DNA of 64,000 bases, from NCBI RefSeq assembly GCF_013410565.1, contig NZ_JACCFO010000001.1, forward strand, positions 62,001 to 126,000. The letters are read 5' to 3'. The notes beneath the pieces were generated by a model, which saw only the letters and a list, made by a program, of their open reading frames with translations, ran no database searches and was not told the origin of the DNA. Source of the DNA: Streptomonospora nanhaiensis (lineage in GTDB: Bacteria; Actinomycetota; Actinomycetes; Streptosporangiales; Streptosporangiaceae). Made by a program: the position numbers and the translations under genes. Shown one piece after another: positions 26,343 through 34,818 of the stretch (within the stretch, counting starts at the first letter, position 1; each line of letters begins with the position of its first letter).

Positions 26343-26602
26343 GAGCTCACCTCCACCCGGTCGGGCGGGGCCTCCAGCAACCGCTCCAGCTGGTGGGGGT
26401 TGGGACTGGCGAGGGTCGGCGCCCAGTCCTTGCCCTCGGGCATCTTCGCGGGGTCGAGGGAGGCGAAGTAGACGCCGCCGAAATTCGCGCCGTCCATTGA
26501 CGGCCAGACGTAATAGGCCGGATTGACCGCGTTGAGGTCGATTATGCGAATTGCTACATCGGAGGGAAGGGCGGCGATGATGTGATCGGGTGGCAGGCGC
26601 AC
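26318..26602 (-). CDS. 94-residue hypothetical protein
   Basis: Starts at ATG 26602 and reads MRLPPDHIIAALPSDVAIRI, then NPAYYVWPSMDGANFGGVYF and PHQLERLLEAPPDRVEV. It is soluble and acidic, with no known motif. The gene is poorer in GC at third positions in its first half than its neighbours. It is divergent from the decayed XRE regulator and overlaps the zinc-ribbon gene. No family is recognised. Confidence 0.55.
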   Translation of the reverse strand: MRLPPDHIIAALPSDVAIRIIDLNAVNPAYYVWPSMDGANFGGVYFASLDPAKMPEGKDWAPTLASPNPHQLERLLEAPPDRVEVSSWRTPMAR

Positions 26603-26743
26603 ACTGTCTCCAGGTGTCGAGAAACGGGTTGATGTTTACAGCGTCGCTCTGCCAACTTGCTTGGGTAAGAGGGGTGACACTGCCGTGAACGTTCTGGGGG
26701 AACCCGCACACGCAAAGAAACCTTGTGTGCGATCCTTGCCAAC

Positions 26744-27537
26744 ATGAACGCGCACCACCGCCAGTTCGGGGAGAAACTTCGCGAATGGCGCAAGAGCAAG
26801 TCGCTGACACTGGACCAGGTCGCGTCGCTCGCCAATCTCTCCAAATCCACGCTCAGCAAATTGGAGGGCGGGCAGCGGTCCACCGCTCTCGGCAACGTCG
26901 AACGCCTTGACCACCTGTACGAAGCGGGCGGGGAACTCGTCCAGGCCTGGCAGGAGTCACGGGAGCGGGCAGCCGACCCCCGTGGTTGAACGTGGTCCGA
27001 GAAAGTGAAGACCGGGCCACGGAGATCCGAAACTGGCATCCCTATCTGCTGCCCGGACTGCTCCAGACGCCCAGGTATGCGGAGATCCTGATCGGCCACG
27101 GCTCACCCGGCGAGAAGCCGGAGACCGTCGCCGCACTCGCCAAAGCCCGCTGTGAACGCCTCGGCCAACTGCGGGCCGAGTTCCGAGCGGTGATCTCCGA
27201 ATAAGCGTTGCGGTCCGCCGTCGGATCGGCCGCCATCATGAGCGAGCAGCTTCAGCACCTGCTTGACGTCGGAGACCGCGCGCGTATCCAGGTGCTTCCC
27301 TCAAGCTGCGGGTTCTTCGGCGGGCTCACGGGATCGTTCCGACTGCTGTCCTTCGCCGACCGCACGCCTCGTGTCGAATGCGAGCACGCTGGAGGCTCCG
27401 TTCTGGTGTCCGACGCAGCCGAGGTTCGACGGCTGACCTCGGTGTTCAGCGAGCTATCAGGCTGGGCCTACGATTTCCGTACCAGCAGTGAGCTGATAAG
27501 GGAGGTTATGCATGGATACGCAGTGGAGGAAGAGTAG
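26744..27537 (+). pseudogene. Decayed XRE/DUF5753 regulator (frameshift plus nonsense codon)
   Basis: The three pieces are one ~265-residue regulator of the XRE + DUF5753 type. Piece 1 has the helix-turn-helix (FGEKLREWRKSKSLTLDQVASLANLSKSTLSKLEGGQR). The C run at 26977-26981 is one base short: adding one C gives ADPPWLNVVRESEDRATEIR and joins piece 2, RNWHPYLLPGLLQTPRYAEIL. Piece 2 stops at TAA 27202-27204, where ISE-*-ALRSAVG would be expected to read a sense codon; piece 3 continues in the same frame (LLDVGDRARIQVLPSSCGFFGG, FSELSGWAYDF). Two independent lesions argue for true decay rather than one sequencing error. The downstream DUF397 partner is intact. Codon use is less GC-biased than neighbours. 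Confidence 0.85.
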
Positions 27538-27691
27538 CTACTCTCAAGTCCGCGGCGATTGCGTGGAGGCGAGGCTCGCTGACGAGGGCGTCGTCGCCCT
27601 GATGAGAGACACCCGGAACCGGGACAAGGGCACTCTCGCCTTCCTTAAGGAGGAGTGGGCCGCCTTCCTGGCCGACGTCGACTCCCTCTGA
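27512..27691 (+). CDS. DUF397-family small protein
   Basis: A 59-residue protein starting ATG 27512 inside the end of the decayed regulator. It opens with the DUF397 signature MDTQWRKSSYSQVRGDCVEAR, then VALMRDTRNRDKGTLAF and EEWAAFLADV. DUF397 proteins are encoded next to XRE/DUF5753 regulators throughout actinomycetes, as in the BldB-type and WhiJ-like systems, and are thought to work with them. Here the small partner remains open while its regulator is broken. A T-rich terminator follows. Confidence 0.88.
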   Translation: MDTQWRKSSYSQVRGDCVEARLADEGVVALMRDTRNRDKGTLAFLKEEWAAFLADVDSL

Positions 27692-27705
27692 CACCCCTCG
27701 GGCAG

Positions 27706-27754
27706 TGCCCTGGACCCACGCCGAAACGCGTGGTGACCAGGGCATCTCTTTTTT
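27706..27754 (+). terminator. Rho-independent terminator
   Basis: The arms TGCCCTGGACCCACGC and GCGTGGTGACCAGGGCA (27706 to 27744) pair with a small internal loop, followed by TCTCTTTTTT (27745-27754). This is the only classical T-tract terminator noticed in the window. Confidence 0.85.
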
Positions 27755-27903
27755 GCCCTGTTTTACCGGACCCTGGTCGCCCGTGCGTGGATTCGCGCCT
27801 TGGGTGTCGTGCATCGTGAGGTCAGACCTAGTTCTCACAAAGACACCATGAGGAGCGGTACCACTGGTACGGCAGCCCCTCGACCCCGAGAGGAGCGCCA
27901 GCA

Positions 27904-28872
27904 ATGAAGCGATCACGGGCGAACGGATGGGGCGTCTTCGGTGCGACGATGCTGTTCGTCGTCGGCGCCGTCAACATCGTCCAGGGCCTTGTCGGCATGT
28001 TCCGGCCCGCCTACTTCCTCGGTGCCGAGGGGACGCTGCTCGTCTTCAACTACCTGCTCTGGGGGCTGGTCCTGGGCATCTGGGGCGTGGTCCTCGTGCT
28101 CGCCGGGCTCGCGCTGCTCTCCGGGCAGATGTGGGCGCGGGTGTTCGCGGTCGTCCTGGCGGCCGTCAACGCCGTTGCCCAACTGGCCTTCATCACCGCG
28201 CACCCCTGGTGGTCGCTGGTGGTGATCGCCGTTGACCTGCTCATCGTCTACGGCATGACCGTCGGCTGGCCCGACGACCGCCGCCGCGACGCCTACGACG
28301 CCGGCCGCGCCGACGCCGACACCGCGCCCGCGCACTACGGCCAGGGCGCGCCCCGGGGCGGCCACATGTCCGGCCAGACCGGCGAGATGGTCGACCAGAG
28401 CGGCCGGCCCGCCTACGCGGGCCAGGGCGGCGAGCCCGCCGCCGCCGGGATGGGCGGTGAGCAGGGCTACGGAGAGTACGGCTACGGCGAACAGGGCTAC
28501 CCCGCCCACAGCGGTGAGCGCGGGCAGGCCGCCGAGGGCGGCATGCGCGAGCCCGTTGCCGCCGGCGGGATGCGCGGTCAGCACGACTACAGCCAACCCA
28601 TGGTCCAGGGCGACATGCCCCAGGGCGCCGGACCGACCGGTCCGCAGCAGCCCATGGGCTACACCGAGACCGGCCCGCGCGGGGCGATGGGCTACGGCGA
28701 GCAGCGGTCCGGCCAGGGCGAGTCGCGGGGCGTCGGGGAGCAGTGGATGCCCGACACCGGCGGGGGCCGCCGCCGCAAGCCGGACAGCGCCATGGGCGCC
28801 CCGGACCCGCGCCAGGGCGCGGAGCGCCCTCCGGGCACGCGGCCGGGCAAGCACGAGCAGCGGATGGGCTGA
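27904..28872 (+). CDS. DUF7144-like membrane protein with long Gly/Gln-rich tail
   Basis: A 322-residue protein. The first ~120 residues hold four membrane spans (WGVFGATMLFVVGAVNIVQGLVGMF opens, LVVIAVDLLIVYGMTVGW closes), matching the actinobacterial DUF7144 family of small membrane proteins. After residue ~125 comes a hydrophilic, low-complexity tail rich in Gly, Gln, Met and Tyr (repeats such as EYGYGEQGY, GGMRGQ) that looks disordered. ATG 27904 follows GAGAGGAG. The tail is longer than the usual family member. Function is unknown. Upstream is a less GC-rich promoter stretch. Confidence 0.75.
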   Translation: MKRSRANGWGVFGATMLFVVGAVNIVQGLVGMFRPAYFLGAEGTLLVFNYLLWGLVLGIWGVVLVLAGLALLSGQMWARVFAVVLAAVNAVAQLAFITAHPWWSLVVIAVDLLIVYGMTVGWPDDRRRDAYDAGRADADTAPAHYGQGAPRGGHMSGQTGEMVDQSGRPAYAGQGGEPAAAGMGGEQGYGEYGYGEQGYPAHSGERGQAAEGGMREPVAAGGMRGQHDYSQPMVQGDMPQGAGPTGPQQPMGYTETGPRGAMGYGEQRSGQGESRGVGEQWMPDTGGGRRRKPDSAMGAPDPRQGAERPPGTRPGKHEQRMG

Positions 28873-28936
28873 CCGCGCCGCCGCGGCATCAGGCGGGCGG
28901 ACGGCGATCGGCCTCCGCCGTCCGCTCCTGCCATAC

Positions 28937-28969
28937 GTCGGGCGCCTTCGCGCAGCGAAGGCGCCCGAC
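28937..28969. terminator. Stem-loop between convergent genes
   Basis: A perfect 15-base-pair stem (28937-28951 with 28955-28969) and a 3-base loop lie between the membrane protein gene and the reverse-strand endonuclease IV gene. Confidence 0.65.
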
Positions 28970-29009
28970 ACGCGTTTCGGACCGAAAGCGGCCCGGCGTC
29001 AAAGCCCGG

Positions 29010-29864
29010 TCAGCCGCGCAGCTTCTTCAGCGCGGCGATGTCGGTGGCGTGCGGCCCGGCCGGGCCCGGCGTCTCGCACACCACCGGCACGCCCGCGCTC
29101 ACCGGGTGGGTGAACAGCACCCCGAACGGCTCGGCGCCGATGTGGCCCGCGCCGATGTTCTCGTGGCGGTCCTTGTTGCTGCCGCAGGGCGCTTTGGAGT
29201 CGTTGGCGTGCACCAGTCGCAGCCGGTCGGCGCCGATGACCTCGCCGAAGCGGTCCAGCATCGCCGCCATGCCCGCCGGGGTCGACACGTCGTGCCCGGC
29301 GGCGAAGACGTGGGCGGTGTCCAGGCACACGGCGGCGCGCGGGTGCCAGTCCAGCGCGCCGAGGTAGCCCGCGAGGTCGTCCACCGTGGCGCACAGCACC
29401 TGGCCCTGGCCCGCCATCGGCTCCAGCAGCACCGGCGGCACGTCCTCGCCCAAGCGGTCCAGCAGCGGGACCAGCCGGTCGCGCATCCGCGCCAGGCCCT
29501 CCTCGCGCCCGCCGCGCACCGCCGAACCGGTGTGCACCACCACGCCCCGCGCGCCGATCGCGGCGCCGCGCACCAGGGCGTGCTCCAGGGAGGCCAGCGA
29601 GCGCTCGGCCACGGCGTCGTCGGGCGCGCCGAGGTTGATCAGGTAGGTGGCGTGCACGAACACCGGGAGCCCGGTGTCGGTGCGCTCGCGCAGCGCGGCG
29701 TCCTCGGCGGGGTCGCCGGCGGTGACCGCCCAGCCCCGGGGGTTGGAGACGAAGACCTGCACGGCCTCGGCGTCGACCTCGGCGGCGTAGGCGAGACCGC
29801 GGGTGGCCAGGCCGCCGGCGACGGGAACGTGCGCCCCGATGGGCGAAACGGCGAGATCAGTCAT
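29010..29864 (-). CDS. nfo: Endonuclease IV (AP endonuclease)
   Basis: A 284-residue deoxyribonuclease IV, which cuts DNA 5' of abasic sites during base excision repair with three zinc ions in a TIM barrel. Visible family segments: IGAHVPVAGGL at the start, FVSNPRGW, FVHATYLINLGAP, VVHTGSAVRGG, LLEPMAGQG, CLDTAHVFAAGHD, LVHANDSKAPCGSNKDRHENIGAGHIG and VCETPG. The His, Glu and Asp metal ligands in those motifs are all present. ATG 29864. It is divergent from the small membrane protein downstream of it in coordinates. Confidence 0.93.
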   Translation of the reverse strand: MTDLAVSPIGAHVPVAGGLATRGLAYAAEVDAEAVQVFVSNPRGWAVTAGDPAEDAALRERTDTGLPVFVHATYLINLGAPDDAVAERSLASLEHALVRGAAIGARGVVVHTGSAVRGGREEGLARMRDRLVPLLDRLGEDVPPVLLEPMAGQGQVLCATVDDLAGYLGALDWHPRAAVCLDTAHVFAAGHDVSTPAGMAAMLDRFGEVIGADRLRLVHANDSKAPCGSNKDRHENIGAGHIGAEPFGVLFTHPVSAGVPVVCETPGPAGPHATDIAALKKLRG

Positions 29865-29936
29865 GATTCCCCCAGCTTAGAGGCTGCGTTACCGGTCTCA
29901 TCCCCCGGCCGCGGGTGCCGCTGGCAGGATGGGGGC

Positions 29937-30362
29937 ATGGCTGGAACCGCACGCGCGACCCGGTTCGCGCCCGACTGGGGGAGCGTCGCCCGAGGCGCCG
30001 CCGTGGGCGGCGCCGCGACGGTAGGGGTGGGCCTGGCCGCGCTCGGCGGCGGCTGGGCGGTGGACGCGCTGTTCGGCGCGCGGGTGGTGGGGGCCAACAT
30101 CGGCGTGGGCATCGGGGTCCTCGCCGTGCGGCTGGTGGCCACGCCCCTGGTGGGCTGGGGGCTGCTGCGGGCGTGGGGGGTGCCGCGCGCGGGCGCGGCC
30201 GCCCTGTTCGGCACGGCGGCCTACCTGCTGCTGGCCCTGCCGGGCTGGACCGACCCCGCGCCGCCGGGGGTGGTGGCGGCCTGGCTGGTCCTGGGCGCGC
30301 TGGCCGGCGCGGTGGGCGCCTACGCGGGCGGCTGCACGGCGCCGGCGCGGCCCCGGGCCTGA
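29937..30362 (+). CDS. Small integral membrane protein, hypothetical
   Basis: A 141-residue protein from ATG 29937. Four hydrophobic helices are visible (VARGAAVGGAATVGVGLAAL; GANIGVGIGVLAVRLVATPLVG; AALFGTAAYLLLALPG; VVAAWLVLGALAGAVGAYAGG). No charged catalytic residues lie in the spans. Family not recognised. It stands alone between nfo (divergent) and a VOC gene (convergent). Confidence 0.65.
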   Translation: MAGTARATRFAPDWGSVARGAAVGGAATVGVGLAALGGGWAVDALFGARVVGANIGVGIGVLAVRLVATPLVGWGLLRAWGVPRAGAAALFGTAAYLLLALPGWTDPAPPGVVAAWLVLGALAGAVGAYAGGCTAPARPRA

Positions 30363-30620
30363 GCGGACCGCCCCGGCCGCCGGGGTCTTGGACAGACGGT
30401 GCGGGCGCGGCGCCACCCCCTTCACGCCGTGGCGCGGGGCAAGGACGCCGCCGCCTGGCCGGCGCTGCGCCCTCACCGCTCCCCGGGCGCGGGGACGGCA
30501 ACCGTACGCCGCCGCCACACCGGTGCGCCTGCCATGGTCCACTTCGCGGGTGGGCGCCCCGGTCAAGCGGCTTGGCCGCTGACGACCGCCGACCGGGGCA
30601 CCCCTCCCGAAACGGCGCAG

Positions 30621-30992
30621 CTAGCTCTCGTCCACCTCGAAGATCAGGCAGAACGGGTGGCCCGCCGGGTCGGCGTAGACCCGGAAGTCCTGGCCCTCCT
30701 CGCCCCCGCCGAAGCGCTTGGCGCCCAGGGCCAGCACCGCCGCCTCGGCCGCCTCGATGTCCTCGACCCGCACGTCCAGGTGCGCCTGCTGGGAGCGGGC
30801 CGGATCGGGCCACTGCGGCGGCACGTGGTCGGGCACGTGCTGGAAGCAGACCATCGGGTCGTCGGGGCGGCCCAGTTCGATCCAGCCGCCGTCCACGCGG
30901 GTGACGGGCAGGCCGAGCAGTTCGGAGTAGAAGCGGGCGAGGGCCTGGGTGTCGGCGGCGTCCAGGACGACGGCCTCAAGGCGACCGATCAT
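30621..30992 (-). CDS. VOC-family (glyoxalase-fold) protein
   Basis: A 123-residue single-unit vicinal-oxygen-chelate protein: LEAVVLDAADTQALARFYSELLGLPVTRVDGGWIEL, VCFQHVPDHVPP, QAHLDVRVEDIEAAEAAVLALGAKR and FRVYADPAGHPFCLIFE. This subgroup is common in actinobacteria and has no established substrate. The expected metal positions (first-strand residue, His in AHLDV, Glu in IFE) are present. ATG 30992. Confidence 0.85.
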   Translation of the reverse strand: MIGRLEAVVLDAADTQALARFYSELLGLPVTRVDGGWIELGRPDDPMVCFQHVPDHVPPQWPDPARSQQAHLDVRVEDIEAAEAAVLALGAKRFGGGEEGQDFRVYADPAGHPFCLIFEVDES

Positions 30993-31130
30993 CGCGACGG
31001 CTCTTTTCGCGGGAGGAAGCGGTGCCGGTCACCGCCCGGAAGGGGCATCCTGCCCCACCCGCCGGCCGCCATGCCGGTCCAGCCCCGGTCCGGCCGCCCG
31101 GTTCGGGGCGGCCGGACCGGCGGCCGGAGG

Positions 31131-31520
31131 TCACGCGGCGGGCCGGCGCGCGTCCACCTCGATCTCGATCCTCATCCGGGGGTCGGCGAGGCCGCAGACG
31201 AGCATCGTGGCGGCGGGGCGGACCTCGCCGAAGCAGCGGCGCAGGACCGGCCAGCAGGGCTCGAAGTCGGCGCGGTCGGGCAGCAGGTAGCACACCCGCA
31301 CCACGTCGGCGAGGGAGCACCCGGCCTCTGCCAGCGCGGCCCCGATGTTGCGCAGGCACTGCTCGGCCTGCTCCACCACGTCGTCGGAGACGGTCATGGT
31401 GGCGTAGTCGAACCCGGTCGTCCCCGACACGTGCACCCAGTCGCCCGCCACCACGGCGCGGGCATAGCCGATCTGCTCCTCAAAGGTCGAGCCGCTGAGG
31501 ATCGAGCGTCGTTGCGTCAT
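31131..31520 (-). CDS. RidA-family protein
   Basis: A 129-residue RidA/YjgF-type protein: SGSTFEEQIGYARAVVAGDWVHVSGTTGFD, VEQAEQCLRNIGAALAEAGCSLADVVRVCYLL, and PAATMLVCGLADPRMRIEIEVDARR, where RidA has its conserved Arg of the R-I/V-E-I-E segment. The family hydrolyses reactive enamines/imines or has related ring-opening roles. It is divergent from a LysR regulator across 73 bases, so it is the likely LysR target. Confidence 0.9.
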   Translation of the reverse strand: MTQRRSILSGSTFEEQIGYARAVVAGDWVHVSGTTGFDYATMTVSDDVVEQAEQCLRNIGAALAEAGCSLADVVRVCYLLPDRADFEPCWPVLRRCFGEVRPAATMLVCGLADPRMRIEIEVDARRPAA

Positions 31521-31559
31521 GCGCGGAACGCTAGGGCGAGCAGCGGCGATATGTCCAAT

Positions 31560-31587
31560 ACTTCCGTAGGTGGGAAGTGATATCACT
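31560..31587 (+). promoter_or_regulatory. Nested inverted repeats in the ridA/LysR divergent promoter
   Basis: Two overlapping dyads lie between the divergent genes: ACTTCC-N7-GGAAGT (31560-31578) and the perfect palindrome AGTGATATCACT (31576-31587). The second ends seven bases before the LysR start. The site fits a LysR-type operator controlling both directions. Confidence 0.6.
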
Positions 31588-31593
31588 AAGCGT

Positions 31594-32505
31594 ATGGAGC
31601 GCCCCGAACTCCCCCTCGGGCAGCTGCACGTCTTCGTCGTGCTCGCCGAGGAACTGCACTTCGGCCGCGCCGCCGCCCGCCTGGGGATCGCCCAGCCGCC
31701 GCTGAGCCAGCAGATCCGCCGCCTGGAGGACCGGGTGGGCCACGCGCTGTTCCGCCGCGGACCGGGCGGCGTCGCGCTCACCCCGGCCGGGCGCGAGCTG
31801 CTGCCCGCCGCCCGGCGGGCCCTGTCCGGACTCGCCGAGGGACTGGCCGCCGCCCGGGCCGTGGGCGGCGGCCGCGCCGGCCGCCTGCGGATCGGCTTCG
31901 CCGCCTCGCTGGCCCTGACCGTGCTGCCCGGGCTGCTGCGCACCTACCGGCAGCGCCACCCCGGCGTGGACCTGGACATCCGCGAGATGACCACCGCGCC
32001 GCAGCTCGCCGCCCTGCACGAGGGGACCATCGACGTCGGCCTGCTGCGCGAGCCCCCCGCCGAGGAGGAGGGGGCGCTGGGGTTCCGGACGGTGCTGCGC
32101 GAACCGTTCGCCGCCGTGCTGCCGGCGGCCCACCCCCTGGCCGCGCGGCGGACCGTGCGGCTCGCCGAACTGGCCGACGAGCCGTTCGTCCTGCTGCCGC
32201 GCGCGGTCGGCCCGCAGCTCTACGACCAGATCGTGGGCCTGTGCGCCGAGGCGGGGTTCACGCCCCGGATCGCCCAGCACGCGGTGGAGTGGCAGACCGT
32301 GTGCGCGCTCGTGGAGACCGGCCTGGGGGTCTCGCTGGCTCCGGCGAGCATCCGGCGCATCCGCCTCCAAGGGGTCGCCTTCCGCCGCATCGACCCCGGC
32401 GGCGCCCGCACGCGGGTCGCCGTCGCCTGGCGCCGCGACGACCCCGGCCCCCTGGTGGCGCAACTGCTGGCGGCCGTCGGCGGCGAGCCGCCCCCGAGGG
32501 GCTAG
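31594..32505 (+). CDS. LysR-family transcriptional regulator
   Basis: A 303-residue LTTR. The winged helix is at the N-terminus (LGQLHVFVVLAEELHFGRAAARLGIAQPPLSQQIRRLED, residues ~6-45), the linker helix follows, and the periplasmic-binding-like effector domain spans ~90-295 (RLRIGFAASLALTVLPGLL, LREPFAAVLPAAHPLA, VETGLGVSLAPASI). The sequence around LHFGRAA-LGIAQPPLSQQI is the BenM/CatM-like subgroup pattern. ATG 31594. It probably controls the divergent RidA gene. Its stop shares a CTAG with the convergent VOC gene. Confidence 0.92.
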   Translation: MERPELPLGQLHVFVVLAEELHFGRAAARLGIAQPPLSQQIRRLEDRVGHALFRRGPGGVALTPAGRELLPAARRALSGLAEGLAAARAVGGGRAGRLRIGFAASLALTVLPGLLRTYRQRHPGVDLDIREMTTAPQLAALHEGTIDVGLLREPPAEEEGALGFRTVLREPFAAVLPAAHPLAARRTVRLAELADEPFVLLPRAVGPQLYDQIVGLCAEAGFTPRIAQHAVEWQTVCALVETGLGVSLAPASIRRIRLQGVAFRRIDPGGARTRVAVAWRRDDPGPLVAQLLAAVGGEPPPRG

Positions 32506-32969
32506 CCGCGGTGCGCCGGGGCCGCCTCGGCCGCGGCCGAGGGCTCCCGCGTGAGCGGCTGCGCGCGGGGCCGGCGGGCGAACCTCTCGACGGCCTCCGG
32601 GGTGACCGGCGTGAAGAGGTTGAGGAGGTTGCCGTCGGGGTCGCGGAACAGCAGCGACCGGTTGCCCCAGGGCATCGTGGTGGGCTCCGTGACGACGTCC
32701 GCGGCGACGCCCGCCAGGTCCCGGTGCGCGCGGTCCACGTCGTCGACGAGGAACTCGATGATCACACTGCGGTTGTCCGCCGGGCGGGCGGAGCCCGGGG
32801 CGAACAGGGGGACGGTGCCCTCGCCGGCGATCGCCAGGGTGCCGCCCGCGGCCGTGAGTTCGGCGAACTGCGCTGTGGCCCAGGCGGCCCGCACCCCCAG
32901 GACCCGCTCGTAGAACGCGACGAGGCGCGCCACGTCGGCGGTGATGATGCGGACAGAGGCGAACTCCAT
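32502..32969 (-). CDS. VOC-family (glyoxalase-like) protein
   Basis: A 155-residue VOC protein: EFASVRIITADVARLVAFYERVLGV, AQFAELTAAGGTLAIAG, NRSVIIEFLVDDVDRAHRDLAG and PWGNRSLLFRDPDGNLLNLFTPV. The last ~25 residues are a disordered extension. ATG 32969 follows AAGGAGA. Divergent from the WYL regulator across 93 bases, so probably under its control. Substrate unknown. The coding ends of this gene and the LysR gene overlap by four bases. Confidence 0.87.
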   Translation of the reverse strand: MEFASVRIITADVARLVAFYERVLGVRAAWATAQFAELTAAGGTLAIAGEGTVPLFAPGSARPADNRSVIIEFLVDDVDRAHRDLAGVAADVVTEPTTMPWGNRSLLFRDPDGNLLNLFTPVTPEAVERFARRPRAQPLTREPSAAAEAAPAHRG

Positions 32970-33062
32970 GGGGATCTCCTTGGCTGTGCCGGAAGCGTGC
33001 ACAGCGCAGGCTAGAGGAAATAGTGGACAGAATCGGTCCGGTAATCGCGGTAGTTTGTGCGC

Positions 33063-34100
33063 ATGCCCCGACCCGCTGCCCGCGTGCTGACGCTGCTGGA
33101 ACTGCTCCAGTCGGGCGGCACCCGGACGGTGGCCGAACTGGCCGACCGGCTCGGTGTCGACGGGCGCACCGTGCGGCGGTACGTGGGCCAGTTGATCGAC
33201 CTGGACGTGCCCGTGGAATCGGTGCGCGGCCGCTACGGCGGGTACCGGCTCGGCACCGGCTACCGCCTGCCCCCGCTCATGCTCGGCGACGACGAGGCGC
33301 TGGCCGTGCTGCTCGGCCTGATCGCCAGCCGCCGGGCAGGGCTGACGACGGCGCAGCGCACGGCGAACGAGACGGCCTCGGCGAAGATCCGGCGGGTGCT
33401 GCCCGCGCACACCGCCCGCCGGCTCGACACGCTCCTGGAGGCCCTCGCCTTCACCGAGGAGCCGGGGGAGTTCGACACCCCGGACGCCGGGGTCCTGCTC
33501 ACCGTCGCCGACGCGGTGCGCCACCGGAGGCCGGTCGCGATCCGCTACACCGACCGCGGCAGACGGCGCAGCGAACGCACCCTGCACGCGTACGGGATCG
33601 TCGCGCACGCGGGCCGGTGGTATGTCACCGGCCGGGACGCCGGGATCGGCGAGGACCGGACCCTCCGGCTCGACCGCATCGCGGACGCGCGGGCCCTGCC
33701 CGGGACGTTCGAGGCACCCGCCGGCCCCGATCCGGCGCGGCGCGTGCTGGCGGCGCTGGCCACGGCCGACTACCGGCACGAGGTGACCCTGCGGATCCAC
33801 GGGACGGTCGAGCAGATCCGCGCCCGCCTGCCCGCCGGTATCGCCGCCCTGGAGGAGGGCGGGCCCCAGCCCGAGCCCGCGGCCGGTCAGGACCGGGCGG
33901 GTGAGCGCTGGCGGCGCGTGGAGCTGCGGGCGGAGCGGCTCGACTGGCTGCCCCCGGTGCTCGCCGCGCTCGACCGCCCGTTCGTCATCGAGCGCCCCGA
34001 CGAGCTGCGCGGCCTCGTCGCCGCGCTCGCCGACCGTCTCGCGTCCTACGCCCGCCAGGCCCCGCCGCGCGGAGTCGGCGCCGCGGCGCGGCGCGGCTAG
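33063..34100 (+). CDS. WYL-domain transcriptional regulator
   Basis: A 345-residue regulator. Residues ~1-60 form a DeoR-like winged helix (RVLTLLELLQSGGTRTVAELADRLGVDGRTVRRYVGQL followed by GGYRLGTGYRLPPL). A WYL domain follows at ~140-205 (AIRYTDRGRRRSERTLHAYGIVAHAGRWYVTGRD) and a WCX C-terminal domain. WYL domains bind nucleic acid or nucleotide ligands in many regulators. Start at ATG 33063 rather than GTG 33057. It likely regulates the divergent VOC gene. Its stop shares a CTAG with the convergent gene. Confidence 0.92.
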   Translation: MPRPAARVLTLLELLQSGGTRTVAELADRLGVDGRTVRRYVGQLIDLDVPVESVRGRYGGYRLGTGYRLPPLMLGDDEALAVLLGLIASRRAGLTTAQRTANETASAKIRRVLPAHTARRLDTLLEALAFTEEPGEFDTPDAGVLLTVADAVRHRRPVAIRYTDRGRRRSERTLHAYGIVAHAGRWYVTGRDAGIGEDRTLRLDRIADARALPGTFEAPAGPDPARRVLAALATADYRHEVTLRIHGTVEQIRARLPAGIAALEEGGPQPEPAAGQDRAGERWRRVELRAERLDWLPPVLAALDRPFVIERPDELRGLVAALADRLASYARQAPPRGVGAAARRG

Positions 34101-34609
34101 TCGTCGCCCGCCTCGCCGTCCTCCTCGGTCATGGCGTCCACGCACACGGCCACGCTGAGCACCAGCGCGGGGTCGCCGCCGGCGTCGGTGCGGTAGGTGT
34201 TGACGTCCACCGCGTAGGTGTCGCGGATGCGGAACCACTTGCGGGAGATGTGGGCGACCGTGCCGTTGGGGTCGCTGATCACGTACTCCTTGCCGAGGAA
34301 GTCGCCGCTGACCTCCCAGTCGTCGGCGTCCTTGAGGTCCACCACGAACTTGTCCTTGATGGGGTTGATGATGCGCTTGCGCACGGTGGCCACCGTGTCG
34401 CCGTCGCGCTCGATCTTCATGGCGTCGCGCACGCTGAGCAGCTTCTTGCGGATGGTGAGCAGTTCGTTGCCCTCGGCGTCCTTGAGCTCGAAGGTGGTGC
34501 GGATCCGCATCGCCTTGCCGTCGACCAGGAAGACCCGCCGGTCCGCCTCGTCGGTCACCCAGTAGTCGTCGCCGATGTCGAACATGCGCTCACGAACCAG
34601 GAACTTCAC
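34097..34609 (-). CDS. LURP-one-related (Tubby-like fold) protein
   Basis: A 170-residue protein: VKFLVRERMFDIGDDYWVTDEADRRVFLVDGKAM, FELKDAEGNELLTIRKKLLSVRDAMKI, VATVRKRIINPIKDKFVVDL and WEVSGDFLGKEYVISDPNGTVAHISRKWF. This is the LURP-one-related/YxjI family with a 12-strand Tubby-like barrel. No enzymatic role is established. The acidic tail reads DAMTEEDGEAGDD. Start GTG 34609. Confidence 0.87.
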   Translation of the reverse strand: MKFLVRERMFDIGDDYWVTDEADRRVFLVDGKAMRIRTTFELKDAEGNELLTIRKKLLSVRDAMKIERDGDTVATVRKRIINPIKDKFVVDLKDADDWEVSGDFLGKEYVISDPNGTVAHISRKWFRIRDTYAVDVNTYRTDAGGDPALVLSVAVCVDAMTEEDGEAGDD

Positions 34610-34818
34610 GGCCGCCCCATCCTTGTCGCGTTGGCCCCGGCTCCGGGCGCCGGGGGTCGCTGACGACGCTAGGCGACGGCCCCGGCCGGGACAAGGCGGA
34701 GCGGCCGGGCGCGCGGCGCGCCGCGTCCGGGCCGTCCCCACCGGGCCCGCCGCGCGCCCGGCGCCGCGTCGCGCGCGGGCGCGGTGCCCACACCGGCCGA
34801 GCCGCTAATCTGCGGTCC

